From the NCBI RefSeq assembly GCF_001514235.1, contig NZ_KQ948931.1, positions 62,001 through 126,000 of the forward strand: a DNA stretch of 64,000 nucleotides. The letters are read 5' to 3'. This document shows, piece after piece, positions 46,028 to 55,178 of this stretch (position 1 is its first letter; each line of letters begins with the position of its first letter). The position numbers and the translations under genes were made by a program. The stretch is from Streptomyces caeruleatus. Lineage in GTDB: Bacteria > Actinomycetota > Actinomycetes > Streptomycetales > Streptomycetaceae. The notes below the pieces were generated by a model, which was given only the letters and a program-made list of their open reading frames with translations, was not told the origin of the DNA and did not search any database.

Positions 46028-46244
46028 CGCCAGGGGCACTGTCCTCCCCGCACCGGTCACGGAGACCGCCCTCCGAACACCGGTAGAACCCCGCATAGCG
46101 CACCTTCGAACGCCTCGGCGGCCACCAGGCCGGGGCGAAGCTTCCGTACGCCCAGTCGGGGCGCTCGCCAGGCGCAGTAGGCTTCGGCGCGAGAGCCGGA
46201 GCCCCTGTACCCATGGGGACACACCAGCCCGAGGAGCGCCCCGA

Positions 46245-47363
46245 ATGAGCCTGACCCTGAGGACGATCAGTCGCGAGCAGCATCTGGCGTACATCCAGAG
46301 CCTGCCGTCGGCGAGCCACATGCAGGTCCCGGCCTGGGCGGACGTCAAGGCTGAGTGGCGCTCGGAGAGCCTCGGCTGGTTCGACAAGAGCGGCGAACTC
46401 GTCGGTGCCGGACTCGTCCTCTACCGGCAGCTGCCCAAGATCAAGCGCTACCTCGCTTATCTGCCCGAGGGTCCGGTCATCAACTGGTTCGCGCCGAATC
46501 TGACGGAGTGGCTGGAACCGATGCTGGCGCACCTGAAGCAGCAGGGCGCCTTCTCCGTGAAGATGGGCCCACCGGTGATCATCCGGCGCTGGGAGGCGGG
46601 CTCCATCAAGCAGGGAATCCAGAACCCGGACGTGAAGCGGCTGCGCGACATCGAGGCCGACTTCATCGAGCCGCGCGCCTTCGAGGTCGCCGACAAGCTG
46701 CGCCGTATGGGCTGGCAGCAGGGCGAGGACGGCGGGGCCGGCTTCGGCGACGTACAGCCCCGCTACGTCTACCAGGTGCCGCTGGCCAACCGGTCTCTGG
46801 AAGAGGTCCACAAGAACTTCAACCAGCTGTGGCGACGCAACATCAAGAAGGCGGAGAAGGCCGGCGTCGAGGTCGTCCAGGGCGGCTACCAGGACCTGGA
46901 GGAGTGGCAGCGGCTGTACGAGATCACGGCTGTGCGCGACCATTTCCGGCCGCGTCCGCTGTCGTACTTCCAGCGCATGTGGACGGCCCTGAACACTGAG
47001 GACCCCAACCGTATGCGGCTGTACTTCGCCCGCCACAACGGTGTGAACCTGTCGGCGGCGACGATGCTGATCGTCGGCGGACACGTCTGGTACTCCTACG
47101 GAGCCTCCGACAACATCGGCCGTGAGGTCCGGCCCTCGAACGCGATGCAGTGGCGGATGTTGCGCGATGCCTACGCGCTCGGCGCCACCGTCTACGACCT
47201 GCGCGGCATCTCCGACTCGCTGGACGAGACCGACCACCTCTTCGGCCTGATCCAGTTCAAGGTGGGCACGGGCGGGCAGGCCGCCGAGTACCTCGGTGAG
47301 TGGGACTTCCCGCTGAACAAGCTGCTCCACAAGGCGCTCGACATCTACATGTCGCGTCGCTGA
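46245..47363 (+). CDS. femX: FemX-type lipid II glycyltransferase
   Basis: The 372-aa product belongs to the FemABX aminoacyl-tRNA-dependent peptidyltransferases. It has two GNAT-like halves and a C-terminal YDLRGISDSLDETDHLFGLI. Such enzymes add the interpeptide glycine to the lipid II stem on the cytoplasmic face. S. coelicolor FemX occupies this position next to the ssb operon as I remember. GAGGAG lies 8 nt before the ATG at 46245. An alanine-racemase-fold gene follows after 98 bp. Confidence 0.93.
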   Translation: MSLTLRTISREQHLAYIQSLPSASHMQVPAWADVKAEWRSESLGWFDKSGELVGAGLVLYRQLPKIKRYLAYLPEGPVINWFAPNLTEWLEPMLAHLKQQGAFSVKMGPPVIIRRWEAGSIKQGIQNPDVKRLRDIEADFIEPRAFEVADKLRRMGWQQGEDGGAGFGDVQPRYVYQVPLANRSLEEVHKNFNQLWRRNIKKAEKAGVEVVQGGYQDLEEWQRLYEITAVRDHFRPRPLSYFQRMWTALNTEDPNRMRLYFARHNGVNLSAATMLIVGGHVWYSYGASDNIGREVRPSNAMQWRMLRDAYALGATVYDLRGISDSLDETDHLFGLIQFKVGTGGQAAEYLGEWDFPLNKLLHKALDIYMSRR

Positions 47364-47461
47364 CCTCGCGGTCTCTACTTCGATACCGTCAACAGCTGCA
47401 CCGTCGATAGCTTCCATACCTCTGATACACCGCAGCCCCGAGAAAGGTTCCAGGTCCGGCC

Positions 47462-48493
47462 ATGGCGCTCACGCTCTACGTCGACACCGCGCGCTGGCGG
47501 GCGCACCACAAGCACGTGCAGGAGCAGTTCCCGGGACTCGTCCCGGTCTGCAAGGGCAACGGCTACGGGTTCGGGCACGAGCGGCTGGCGGAAGAGGCCA
47601 CGCGCCTGGGTTCCGACGTCCTCGCCGTCGGAACGACGTACGAGGCCGCGCGCATCAAGGACTGGTTCGGTGGTGACCTGCTGGTGCTGACGCCGTACCG
47701 GCGCGGCGAGGAGCCGGTACCGCTGCCCGACCGGGTCATCCGCTCGGTGTCGTCCGTGGACGGCGTGTACGGCCTCGTAGGCGCCCGCGTGGTCATCGAG
47801 GTGATGTCCTCGATGAAGCGGCACGGCGTGAGCGAGCACGATCTGCCGCAGCTGCACGCCGCCATAGAGAATGTCCGGCTCGAGGGCTTCGCCATCCACC
47901 TGCCGCTGGACCGCACCGACGGCTCGGACGCCGTCGAGGAGGTCATCGGCTGGATGGACCGCCTGCGTGCGGCCCGGCTGCCGCTGCACACGATGTTCGT
48001 CAGCCACCTCAAAGCCGAGGAACTCGCCCGTCTGCAACAGCAGTTCCCGCAGACCCGCTTCCGGGCCCGCATCGGCACCCGGCTGTGGCTCGGCGACCAC
48101 GAGGCCACCGAGTACCGCGGCGCGGTCCTGGACGTCACGCGCGTCTCCAAGGGCGACCGCTTCGGCTACCGGCAGCAGAAGACGGCCTCCGACGGCTTCC
48201 TGGTGGTCGTGGCGGGCGGTACGTCGCACGGGGTGGGCCTGGAGGCCCCCAAGGCCCTGCACGGCGTCATGCCGCGCGCCAAGGGCGTCGCCCGGGCCGG
48301 CCTCGCCACGGTCAACCGGAACCTTTCTCCCTTCGTGTGGGGCGGCAAGCAGCGCTGGTTCGCCGAGCCGCCGCACATGCAAGTGTCCATCCTGTTCGTC
48401 CCTGCGGACGCCCCCGAGCCGAAGGTCGGCGACGAGCTGGTCGCCCATCTGCGGCACACCACCACGCAGTTCGACAGGATCGTCGACCGCTGA
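47462..48493 (+). CDS. Alanine racemase-fold PLP enzyme
   Basis: The 343-aa product has the N-terminal barrel of alanine racemase, with the PLP lysine in PVCKGNGYGFGHE near residue 30 and a C-terminal beta domain with WLGDHEATEYRGAVLDVTRV. The second catalytic Tyr motif of true Alr is not clear, and it is shorter than Alr (about 370-390 aa), so it may be an amino-acid racemase of other specificity. Its position after femX suggests a role in stem or bridge peptide synthesis. Confidence 0.87.
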   Translation: MALTLYVDTARWRAHHKHVQEQFPGLVPVCKGNGYGFGHERLAEEATRLGSDVLAVGTTYEAARIKDWFGGDLLVLTPYRRGEEPVPLPDRVIRSVSSVDGVYGLVGARVVIEVMSSMKRHGVSEHDLPQLHAAIENVRLEGFAIHLPLDRTDGSDAVEEVIGWMDRLRAARLPLHTMFVSHLKAEELARLQQQFPQTRFRARIGTRLWLGDHEATEYRGAVLDVTRVSKGDRFGYRQQKTASDGFLVVVAGGTSHGVGLEAPKALHGVMPRAKGVARAGLATVNRNLSPFVWGGKQRWFAEPPHMQVSILFVPADAPEPKVGDELVAHLRHTTTQFDRIVDR

Positions 48494-48525
48494 GCAACCT
48501 GCTCGACAGCGCCCTAACAGCGAAA

Positions 48526-48556
48526 GGCCGTACACGGAACTCCTCCGTGTACGGCC
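48526..48556. terminator. Bidirectional terminator between convergent genes
   Basis: GGCCGTACACGGA-N5-TCCGTGTACGGCC is a 13-bp perfect stem followed by ATTTGTTTG. Confidence 0.92.
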
Positions 48557-48584
48557 ATTTGTTTGCGCCACCTTGCCTGTTCGC

Positions 48585-50087
48585 TCAGAGCGAACCTTCG
48601 GTCGCCTTCCCCGGACTGCCCCACTCCACATACGGGCCGTCGAAGTGGGCCGCGTGCCGTGGCGGATGGGCCGCGGGCCCGAACACGAACACGTCCTCCG
48701 CCTCGTCGAGCACCCCGCCCGACGGGTCGTCCTCGCCGGCCCGGCGCACCGGATCGCGGTCCGGCATGAGGATGTCCCGTACGACGATGGCGCACAGGTA
48801 CAGCGTCCCCAGCAGGTGCACGCCGATGGCCCAGTGGTAGCCGTCGGGCGGCAGCCCCTTGTGGGCGTCCCCGCTGGTTGTGTACGCGAGGTAGAGCCAG
48901 ATCCCGAGGAAATAGGCAACCTCGCACGCCTGCCAGATGAGGAAGTCCCGCCACCTCGGCCGGGCCAGCGCGGCCAGCGGCACCAGCCACAGGACGTACT
49001 GCGGCGAGTAGACCTTGTTGGTGAGGATGAACGCCGCGACGATCAGGAAGGCCAGCTGGGCGAACCGCGGACGTCGCGGCGCGGTGAGCGTGAGCGCGGC
49101 GACGCCGGCACAGCACAGCAGCATCAGCAGCGTGGCAAGCGTGTTGACCGTCTCTGTGCTGAGCGGGTCGGTGGAGTTCTGGGCCAAGATCAACCAGAAG
49201 GATCCGAAGTCGACGCCCCGTTCCTGACTGAACCGGTAGAACTGCGACCACCCGTCCCAGGCGAGCAGCATCACCGGCAGGTTCACGACCAGCCAGGCGA
49301 CTACGGTGCCGCCAAGCGCCTTCCCGAAGTCCCGCCACTTGCCCACACGCCAGCACAGAACGAGCAGCGGCCCGAGCAGGAAGACCGGGTAGAGCTTCGC
49401 GGCCGTGGCGAGCCCCAGCAGGATGCCGAAGGCGAGGGCGCGGCCGCGTGACCACATCAGCATCGCTGCGGCCGTCAGGGCGACGGCCAGCAGGTCCCAG
49501 TTAATGGTCGCGGTCAGCGCGAAGGCGGGCGCCAGAGCGACCAGCAGCCCGTCCCAGGGGCGCCGGGTGTGCGTGCGGCTCACACAGACGGCGATAACGG
49601 CCGCGCACGCCATCAGCATTCCGGCGTTGACCATCCAGTACCACTGCTCCTGGTGCTGGATGGTGCCGCTCCCGGTCGTGAGCCAGGAGGCGACCTCCAT
49701 GAACACGCCGGTCAGCACCGGGTACTCGAGGTACTCCATGTCGCCGGGGAGCTTGTCGAAGTACGGCACGAGCCCGTCGGCGAAGCCACGCCCCTGATAG
49801 AGGTGCGGGATGTCCGAGTAGCAGGCATGTGTGTACTGCGAGCTGGCGCCGAAGAACCAGGCGCCGTTGTAGCAGGGCGCCTTCTGGACCAGGCCGAGGG
49901 CGAACATACCGATCGCCACGAGCGCGATGATCCGCACGGGAGTCCACCAGGACGTCCCGAGCAGGGCACGCCGGCCGATGGGGCCGCCGATCAGCTCACT
50001 CCCGTTGGCGGCGACCTCGTCCTCCGCGGTCGGCCGCACCGGGTCGGGCTCGTGCACGCTCGTGGGCGTCGTCTCTGCACTGGGCAT
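48585..50087 (-). CDS. GT87-like polyprenol-phosphate mannosyltransferase
   Basis: The 500-aa product is a multi-pass membrane glycosyltransferase of the GT-C/DUF2029 type. It has a first membrane helix after a 50-residue tail, an extracytoplasmic loop with YGHACYSDIPHLYQG-like residues and DMEYLEYPVLTGVFM, then about ten helices including ATAAKLYPVFLLGPLLVL. The EYP and AKLYP motifs are typical. It probably transfers mannose or another sugar from a polyprenol phosphate to an envelope glycan. ATG 50087; the open frame beyond contains the parS pair and is not coding. Confidence 0.87.
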   Translation of the reverse strand: MPSAETTPTSVHEPDPVRPTAEDEVAANGSELIGGPIGRRALLGTSWWTPVRIIALVAIGMFALGLVQKAPCYNGAWFFGASSQYTHACYSDIPHLYQGRGFADGLVPYFDKLPGDMEYLEYPVLTGVFMEVASWLTTGSGTIQHQEQWYWMVNAGMLMACAAVIAVCVSRTHTRRPWDGLLVALAPAFALTATINWDLLAVALTAAAMLMWSRGRALAFGILLGLATAAKLYPVFLLGPLLVLCWRVGKWRDFGKALGGTVVAWLVVNLPVMLLAWDGWSQFYRFSQERGVDFGSFWLILAQNSTDPLSTETVNTLATLLMLLCCAGVAALTLTAPRRPRFAQLAFLIVAAFILTNKVYSPQYVLWLVPLAALARPRWRDFLIWQACEVAYFLGIWLYLAYTTSGDAHKGLPPDGYHWAIGVHLLGTLYLCAIVVRDILMPDRDPVRRAGEDDPSGGVLDEAEDVFVFGPAAHPPRHAAHFDGPYVEWGSPGKATEGSL

Positions 50088-50151
50088 GGGGCACATCCTG
50101 CCGTACCTGTCTGAGAACGGGGCGAGGACGCTGGGCCCGCGGCGGCTGAGT

Positions 50152-50183
50152 GTTTCACGTGAAACCGACGTTTCACGTGAAAC
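50152..50183. promoter_or_regulatory. Tandem pair of perfect parS sites
   Basis: Two GTTTCACGTGAAAC copies at 50152-50165 and 50170-50183 lie 18 bp apart centre to centre, upstream of the GT87-like gene. Confidence 0.93.
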
Positions 50184-50215
50184 AGGCCGCCATGCGATGG
50201 GCCGTAGAGGCGACA

Positions 50216-50263
50216 AAGGCCGGTGGCCGGCACCCACCTCCATGGGTACCGGCCACCGGCCTT
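50216..50263 (-). terminator. Terminator of the PBP gene
   Basis: AAGGCCGGTGGCCGG...CCGGCCACCGGCCTT with an ACCC/GGGT inner stem forms a long hairpin 23 bp after the PBP stop. Confidence 0.9.
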
Positions 50264-50286
50264 CTGCCTCGCGTTCGGCTGTCGAT

Positions 50287-52917
50287 CTAGCCTGACGACC
50301 CGCCGAAGATGCCTCCGTTGCCGTTGGCATTACCTCCGGAGTTGTCCGTCTCCGTCTCCGTGGGTGTCGGTGACGTCGTCGTGCCTCCGTCTGAGCCGCC
50401 GTTCTGTCCGCCGTTGGCGTTGTTGCACTGCCAGTCGAACTCTCCGCAGGTCTCGGTCGGCGACGGCGACGGCGAAGTGAGCGACTCGGAGGGCGTCGGC
50501 GTCGGGCTCGGGCTCTCTTCCTCGGTCTCCGTGGGAGTGGGAATCGCGCTCGGTGTCGGGGTGTCGTTGATGATTTCACCGATGGGCTCGGCCTCGGGGA
50601 AGGGCTCAGGCGTGTCCCAGCTCTTCATGGCCTCGACCATGTAGTCCTTCCAGACCTGCGCCGGGATGTCACCACCGTGGATGGACGGCACGCCACCGGT
50701 GCCGTTCATGGACAGCAGCTTGCCCTTGGCGGGGTCCGTGCGGAACAGCGTCACTGCCGTGGACAGTTCCCTGGTGTAGCCGACGAACCACGCCGACTTG
50801 TTCTCGTCGGTCGTACCCGTCTTGCCGGCCACCGGGAACCCGATGTCCGCGACCTTCTTGCCGGTGCCGTTCTTGACGACGTTCTCCAGGACGTCCGTCA
50901 CGTTGTTCGCGACGTTCGGCTCCATGGCGTCTTCCCCCTCCGGCTTCTCGAACCCGGGGAGCTCCCTGCCATCCTTGATCACCTTGGTGACGGAGAACGG
51001 TTCAAAGTGTTTGCCGTCGTTGGCGAAGGCGCCGTACGCGTCTGCCATACGAATGGCGCTGGGCGTCGATGTACCGAGCGAGAACGACACGTTCCTGAGG
51101 TTGGCCTTGTCGAAAAAGGCCGACGAGATGCCCATCTCCTTGGCCATCAGCTGGGTCCTGGACAGCCCGACGTCGATACCCAGCTGAGCGAACGGGCTGT
51201 TGATCGACTGCTCCATGGCCTTCCTGAGCGTCACATCACCCCAGGCCGTGGTGCCCTCGTTCTTCTGACGGAACGGCTTTCCGTTGTCGCCCATGATCGG
51301 GTCGCCGTTCTGGTCCTTGATCTCGAGGAGGTCGTTGCCGTTGTACTTGGCCAACGGCGAGAGCGGCTTTCCGTTGGTCTGGTACGTCCCGTACTTCATC
51401 GCGGCAGCCAGCACGATGGGCTTCCAGGTCGATCCGACCGGCACACCCAGAGTGTTGGCGTTGTTGGAGTAGTGCCCCTTGTTGTAGCCCGCGCCGCCGT
51501 ACAGCGCGACGATCGCCCCGGTCTTGGGGTCGACCGACGCACCGCCGAACTGGACGTACTTGTCCTTCTCGCGCTTCTTGGGGTCGAGGAAGCTCTTCTC
51601 CGTCTTCTCGACGGCCGCCGCCAGCTCGTTGACCTTCTGCTTGTCGAAGGTCGTGTAGATCCGGTAGCCGCCCTTCTCCAGGTCCTCGGGGGACAGGTTC
51701 GCCTTCTTGGCGACGTACTCCTTGGCGATGTCGATGAGATAACCGGACTGACCGGACAGATTTGAGGTCTGCTTCTTCAAGGTGGGGAAGGCGCCGACCT
51801 TGGCACGCTCCGCCGGAGTCATTCGTTCGACCTCGACCATGCGGTCCAGGATCCACGACCAGCGTTCCTTGGCCCGCTTCGTGTTGGCCTTCTCCGTGGC
51901 GTTGGCTCCCACACCGCCGTCAGGGTTGTAGAAGTTCGGGCCCTTCAGTACGGCAGCGAGGAAGGCGCACTGGGAGGGGGTGAGCTTCTCGGCGTCCACG
52001 CCGAAGTACGCCTGGGCCGCCGCCTGGATGCCATAGGCGTTACGCCCGTAGTAGGCGGTGTTCAGGTAGCCCGCGAGGATGTCGTCCTTGGACATCTTCT
52101 GGCCCACCTTGATGGAGATGAACAGTTCCTTGAACTTGCGGGAGAGCGTCTGTTCCTGGCTCAGGTAAGTGTTCTTCACGAACTGCTGGGTGATGGTCGA
52201 GCCACCCTGCGTTTCGCCGCCCCTCGCCATGTTGAGGAGGGCTCGCCCGATACCCGCGGGGTCAATGCCGTTGTCCTCGTAGAAGGACGCGTTCTCGGCG
52301 GAGACCACCGCGTCCTTCATGGCCTTCGGGATCTCCGAGTTACTCACGAGCTGACGGTTGGTCTGCCCACCGGTCGACGCCATCTGCTTGTTGTTGGACC
52401 AGTAGAAGACGTTGTTCTGGGCCAGGGCCGTGTCCTGCTGCTTCGGGATGCCCACCATGGCGTACCCGATGCCCGCCGCAGCGACCAGACCGCCCATGAA
52501 GGCGAGGAACGTACCCGTGACAAGCCGCCACGACGGCACCCAGCGCGCCGCTCCGTACTTGCCCGCGCGGGGATAGTCGATGAACCGCTTCTTGGCAGGC
52601 GGGGCCGAACGCCCTCTGCCGCGTCCGGGGCCGCCCGGACCGCCGGGAGCGGCACGGCGGCCGCCCCGGGCCGGTTCGGCCGCTCTACGGCGGCTGCCTG
52701 CGCCTCTCTGGGCAGCGCGCCGTGCCTCGGCGCGTCCGCCGTACGGACGTTCCTCGCCTTCCGAACCGCTGGGACCCGACCCGTACGAGTCGGAAGGAGA
52801 TCCGGTGGCGCCTCGCGGTGCCGCTCGGCGGCCGGAGGACGAGCCGGCCTGGCCGCGTCGGGCCGCGGCACGTCCGCCTCCCTGCGGGTGCGGCGGTTTG
52901 CGACGGTGCTCGCTCAT
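50287..52917 (-). CDS. ponA: Class A penicillin-binding protein
   Basis: The 876-aa bifunctional peptidoglycan synthase has a basic disordered N-tail (about 130 residues) and one membrane anchor. The GT51 glycosyltransferase domain follows (AENASFYEDNGIDPAGIGRA, GGSTITQQFVKN). The transpeptidase has S-x-x-K (VGSTWKPIVLAA), S-x-N (QSINSPFAQL) and KTG (GKTGTTDENKSAW). A Pro/Ser/Thr/Glu-rich tail ends in Gly/Asn repeats. GAGGAG lies 10 nt before the ATG at 52917. It is divergent from padR. Confidence 0.95.
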   Translation of the reverse strand: MSEHRRKPPHPQGGGRAAARRGQAGSSSGRRAAPRGATGSPSDSYGSGPSGSEGEERPYGGRAEARRAAQRGAGSRRRAAEPARGGRRAAPGGPGGPGRGRGRSAPPAKKRFIDYPRAGKYGAARWVPSWRLVTGTFLAFMGGLVAAAGIGYAMVGIPKQQDTALAQNNVFYWSNNKQMASTGGQTNRQLVSNSEIPKAMKDAVVSAENASFYEDNGIDPAGIGRALLNMARGGETQGGSTITQQFVKNTYLSQEQTLSRKFKELFISIKVGQKMSKDDILAGYLNTAYYGRNAYGIQAAAQAYFGVDAEKLTPSQCAFLAAVLKGPNFYNPDGGVGANATEKANTKRAKERWSWILDRMVEVERMTPAERAKVGAFPTLKKQTSNLSGQSGYLIDIAKEYVAKKANLSPEDLEKGGYRIYTTFDKQKVNELAAAVEKTEKSFLDPKKREKDKYVQFGGASVDPKTGAIVALYGGAGYNKGHYSNNANTLGVPVGSTWKPIVLAAAMKYGTYQTNGKPLSPLAKYNGNDLLEIKDQNGDPIMGDNGKPFRQKNEGTTAWGDVTLRKAMEQSINSPFAQLGIDVGLSRTQLMAKEMGISSAFFDKANLRNVSFSLGTSTPSAIRMADAYGAFANDGKHFEPFSVTKVIKDGRELPGFEKPEGEDAMEPNVANNVTDVLENVVKNGTGKKVADIGFPVAGKTGTTDENKSAWFVGYTRELSTAVTLFRTDPAKGKLLSMNGTGGVPSIHGGDIPAQVWKDYMVEAMKSWDTPEPFPEAEPIGEIINDTPTPSAIPTPTETEEESPSPTPTPSESLTSPSPSPTETCGEFDWQCNNANGGQNGGSDGGTTTSPTPTETETDNSGGNANGNGGIFGGSSG

Positions 52918-53269
52918 CGAACGACTACTCCTCGGGCAGGCGCACCCCTGCGCGCCTGACAACGGCGGCTGTTTTCCGGTCCCCCCGAAGTACGGATGCG
53001 GTCGGTTCCGCATTCACCCGTACTGCACCAAGGACAACGACGCCCTCAGGCTTCACTCGGTTCCCGGTGCTGTGCATGGCGCACAGACTACGCACCGTCA
53101 AAGCCCACCTAGTCCCGAACTTCACCCCAAATCGGGCAACTCGCTCCACATGAATCGTTGATGTGATCCCGTTCACCGTTCCCCCACTTGTCGCGCCCGG
53201 AAGGCCGTTCTATCGTCTTGATGTATCGAGTCGATACATCAGCGCGAGATATGACGAGGAGGCGAGGGG
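52918..53269. other. 352-bp divergent region between ponA and padR
   Basis: I see no gene. The padR-proximal part carries the PadR-type palindrome annotated separately; the ponA-proximal part shows no clear operator. Promoters for both genes are expected here. Confidence 0.5.
53221..53239. promoter_or_regulatory. PadR-type operator
   Basis: ATGTATCGAGTCGATACAT is a perfect 19-bp dyad with a single central base, 30 bp before the padR start. The ATGTATC...GATACAT half-sites match the general PadR pattern, so autoregulation is likely. Confidence 0.82.
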
Positions 53270-53953
53270 ATGAGCCGACGTTCCGGCATCCTCGAGTTCG
53301 CCGTACTCGGACTGCTCCGCGAATCCCCGATGCACGGCTATGAGCTGCGCAAACGACTCAATACGTCGCTGGGCGTGTTCCGTGCGTTCAGCTACGGCAC
53401 GCTCTACCCCTGCCTCAAGACGCTGGTCGCCAACGGCTGGTTGATCGAGGAACCGGGGAGCACCGCCGAGGACGCCCTCGCCGCACCACTCGCGGGGCGT
53501 CGCGCCAAGATCGTCTACCGGTTGACGGCGGAAGGTAAGGAACACTTCGAGGAACTGCTCTCGCAGACCGGCCCCGACGCGTACGAGGACGAGCACTTCG
53601 CTGCCCGATTTGCCTTCTTCGGACGCACACCACAGGACGTGCGCATGCGCGTGCTGGAGGGCCGCCGCAGCCGGCTGGAGGAGCGCCTGGAAAAGATGAG
53701 CGCCTCTCTCGCCCGCACGCGGGAGCGCCTCGACGACTACACGCTTGAGCTCCAGCGCCACGGGATGGAGTCCGTGGAGCGCGAAGTGCGCTGGCTGAAC
53801 GAGCTCATCGAGAGCGAGCGAGCCGGGCGGGACCTGAAGGGTTCCGCTTCCGGGGGGGCCGCTCAGCAGGACACCACATCTGGAGAGCCGGGCGATCTGC
53901 CCCGTCCCGGGGGTACCCCCGGGACGGATTCGCCCGGCGACACCGCCACGTGA
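53270..53953 (+). CDS. PadR-family regulator
   Basis: The 227-aa product has the PadR winged helix: LEFAVLGLLRESPMHGYELR, FRAFSYGTLYPCLKTLVANG, then a wing with RRAKIVYRLTAEGKEHF. A coiled-coil dimerisation helix follows from about residue 125, and the tail is disordered. It lies 44 bp upstream of the inositol-phosphate synthase gene in the same direction and probably controls it together with itself through the 53221-53239 operator. Confidence 0.93.
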   Translation: MSRRSGILEFAVLGLLRESPMHGYELRKRLNTSLGVFRAFSYGTLYPCLKTLVANGWLIEEPGSTAEDALAAPLAGRRAKIVYRLTAEGKEHFEELLSQTGPDAYEDEHFAARFAFFGRTPQDVRMRVLEGRRSRLEERLEKMSASLARTRERLDDYTLELQRHGMESVEREVRWLNELIESERAGRDLKGSASGGAAQQDTTSGEPGDLPRPGGTPGTDSPGDTAT

Positions 53954-53997
53954 GAGCCCACTCAGGGCCTCACTCGTACACACAGGGAGCAACCGGA

Positions 53998-55080
53998 ATG
54001 GGTTCGGTTCGCGTAGCCGTCGTCGGCGTCGGCAACTGCGCCGCGTCGCTGGTTCAGGGAGTCGAGTACTACAAGGACGCCGACCCGGCGTCCAAGGTCC
54101 CCGGTCTGATGCACGTGCAGTTCGGCGACTACCACGTCCGTGACGTCGAGTTCGTCGCCGCCTTCGACGTCGACGCGAAGAAGGTCGGTCTCGACCTCGC
54201 GGACGCGATCGGCGCCAGCGAGAACAACACCATCAAGATCTGCGACGTGCCGAGCACCGGTGTGACCGTCCAGCGCGGCCACACCCTCGACGGCCTCGGC
54301 AAGTACTACCGCGAGACCATCGAGGAGTCCGCCGAGGCCCCGGTCGACGTCGTCCAGACCCTCAAGGACAAGCAGGTCGACGTCCTCGTCTGCTACCTGC
54401 CCGTGGGCTCCGAGGACGCGGCGAAGTTCTACGCCCAGTGCGCGATCGACGCCAAGGTCGCCTTCGTCAACGCCCTGCCGGTCTTCATCGCCGGTACGAA
54501 GGAGTGGGCGGACAAGTTCACCGAGGCGGGCGTCCCGATCGTCGGCGACGACATTAAGTCCCAGGTCGGCGCGACCATCACGCACCGCGTCATGGCGAAG
54601 CTGTTCGAGGACCGCGGCGTCGTCCTGGACCGCACGATGCAGCTGAACGTCGGCGGCAACATGGACTTCAAGAACATGCTCGAGCGTGACCGCCTCGAGT
54701 CCAAGAAGATCTCCAAGACGCAGGCCGTCACCTCGCAGATCCCCGACCGTGAGCTCGGCGAGAAGAACGTCCACATCGGCCCGTCCGACTACGTCGCCTG
54801 GCTCGACGACCGCAAGTGGGCCTACGTCCGCCTCGAGGGCCGCGCCTTCGGTGACGTCCCGCTGAACCTGGAGTACAAGCTCGAGGTCTGGGACTCCCCG
54901 AACTCCGCCGGCGTCATCATCGACGCCCTGCGCGCCGCGAAGATCGCCAAGGACCGCGGCATCGGCGGCCCGATCCTTTCCGCCTCCTCGTACTTCATGA
55001 AGTCCCCGCCGGTCCAGTACTTCGACGACCAGGCCCGCGAGAACGTCGAGAAGTTCATCAAGGGTGAGGTCGAGCGCTAA
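53998..55080 (+). CDS. ino1: Myo-inositol-1-phosphate synthase
   Basis: The 360-aa enzyme converts glucose 6-phosphate to inositol 1-phosphate, for phosphatidylinositol and mycothiol. The sequence has the NAD-binding VAVVGVGNCAASLVQGVEYY, the GDDIKSQVGATITHR active-site region and NVGGNMDFKNML, all typical of the short actinobacterial/archaeal form. GGGAG lies 9 nt before the ATG at 53998. It is likely the PadR-controlled second gene of the operon; a terminator follows. Confidence 0.96.
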   Translation: MGSVRVAVVGVGNCAASLVQGVEYYKDADPASKVPGLMHVQFGDYHVRDVEFVAAFDVDAKKVGLDLADAIGASENNTIKICDVPSTGVTVQRGHTLDGLGKYYRETIEESAEAPVDVVQTLKDKQVDVLVCYLPVGSEDAAKFYAQCAIDAKVAFVNALPVFIAGTKEWADKFTEAGVPIVGDDIKSQVGATITHRVMAKLFEDRGVVLDRTMQLNVGGNMDFKNMLERDRLESKKISKTQAVTSQIPDRELGEKNVHIGPSDYVAWLDDRKWAYVRLEGRAFGDVPLNLEYKLEVWDSPNSAGVIIDALRAAKIAKDRGIGGPILSASSYFMKSPPVQYFDDQARENVEKFIKGEVER

Positions 55081-55122
55081 GGCTCCTCAGCGCCGCACTA
55101 GAACGCTCCTGCCAGAGCTGCC

Positions 55123-55156
55123 GAGGGTCCCCGGGTTGTACCGCCCGGGGACCCTC
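55123..55156 (+). terminator. Terminator after inositol-phosphate synthase
   Basis: GAGGGTCCCCGGG-N8-CCCGGGGACCCTC is a 13-bp perfect stem between this operon and the MFS gene. Confidence 0.92.
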
Positions 55157-55178
55157 CCCGTATGTGAGGCTGTGCCCC

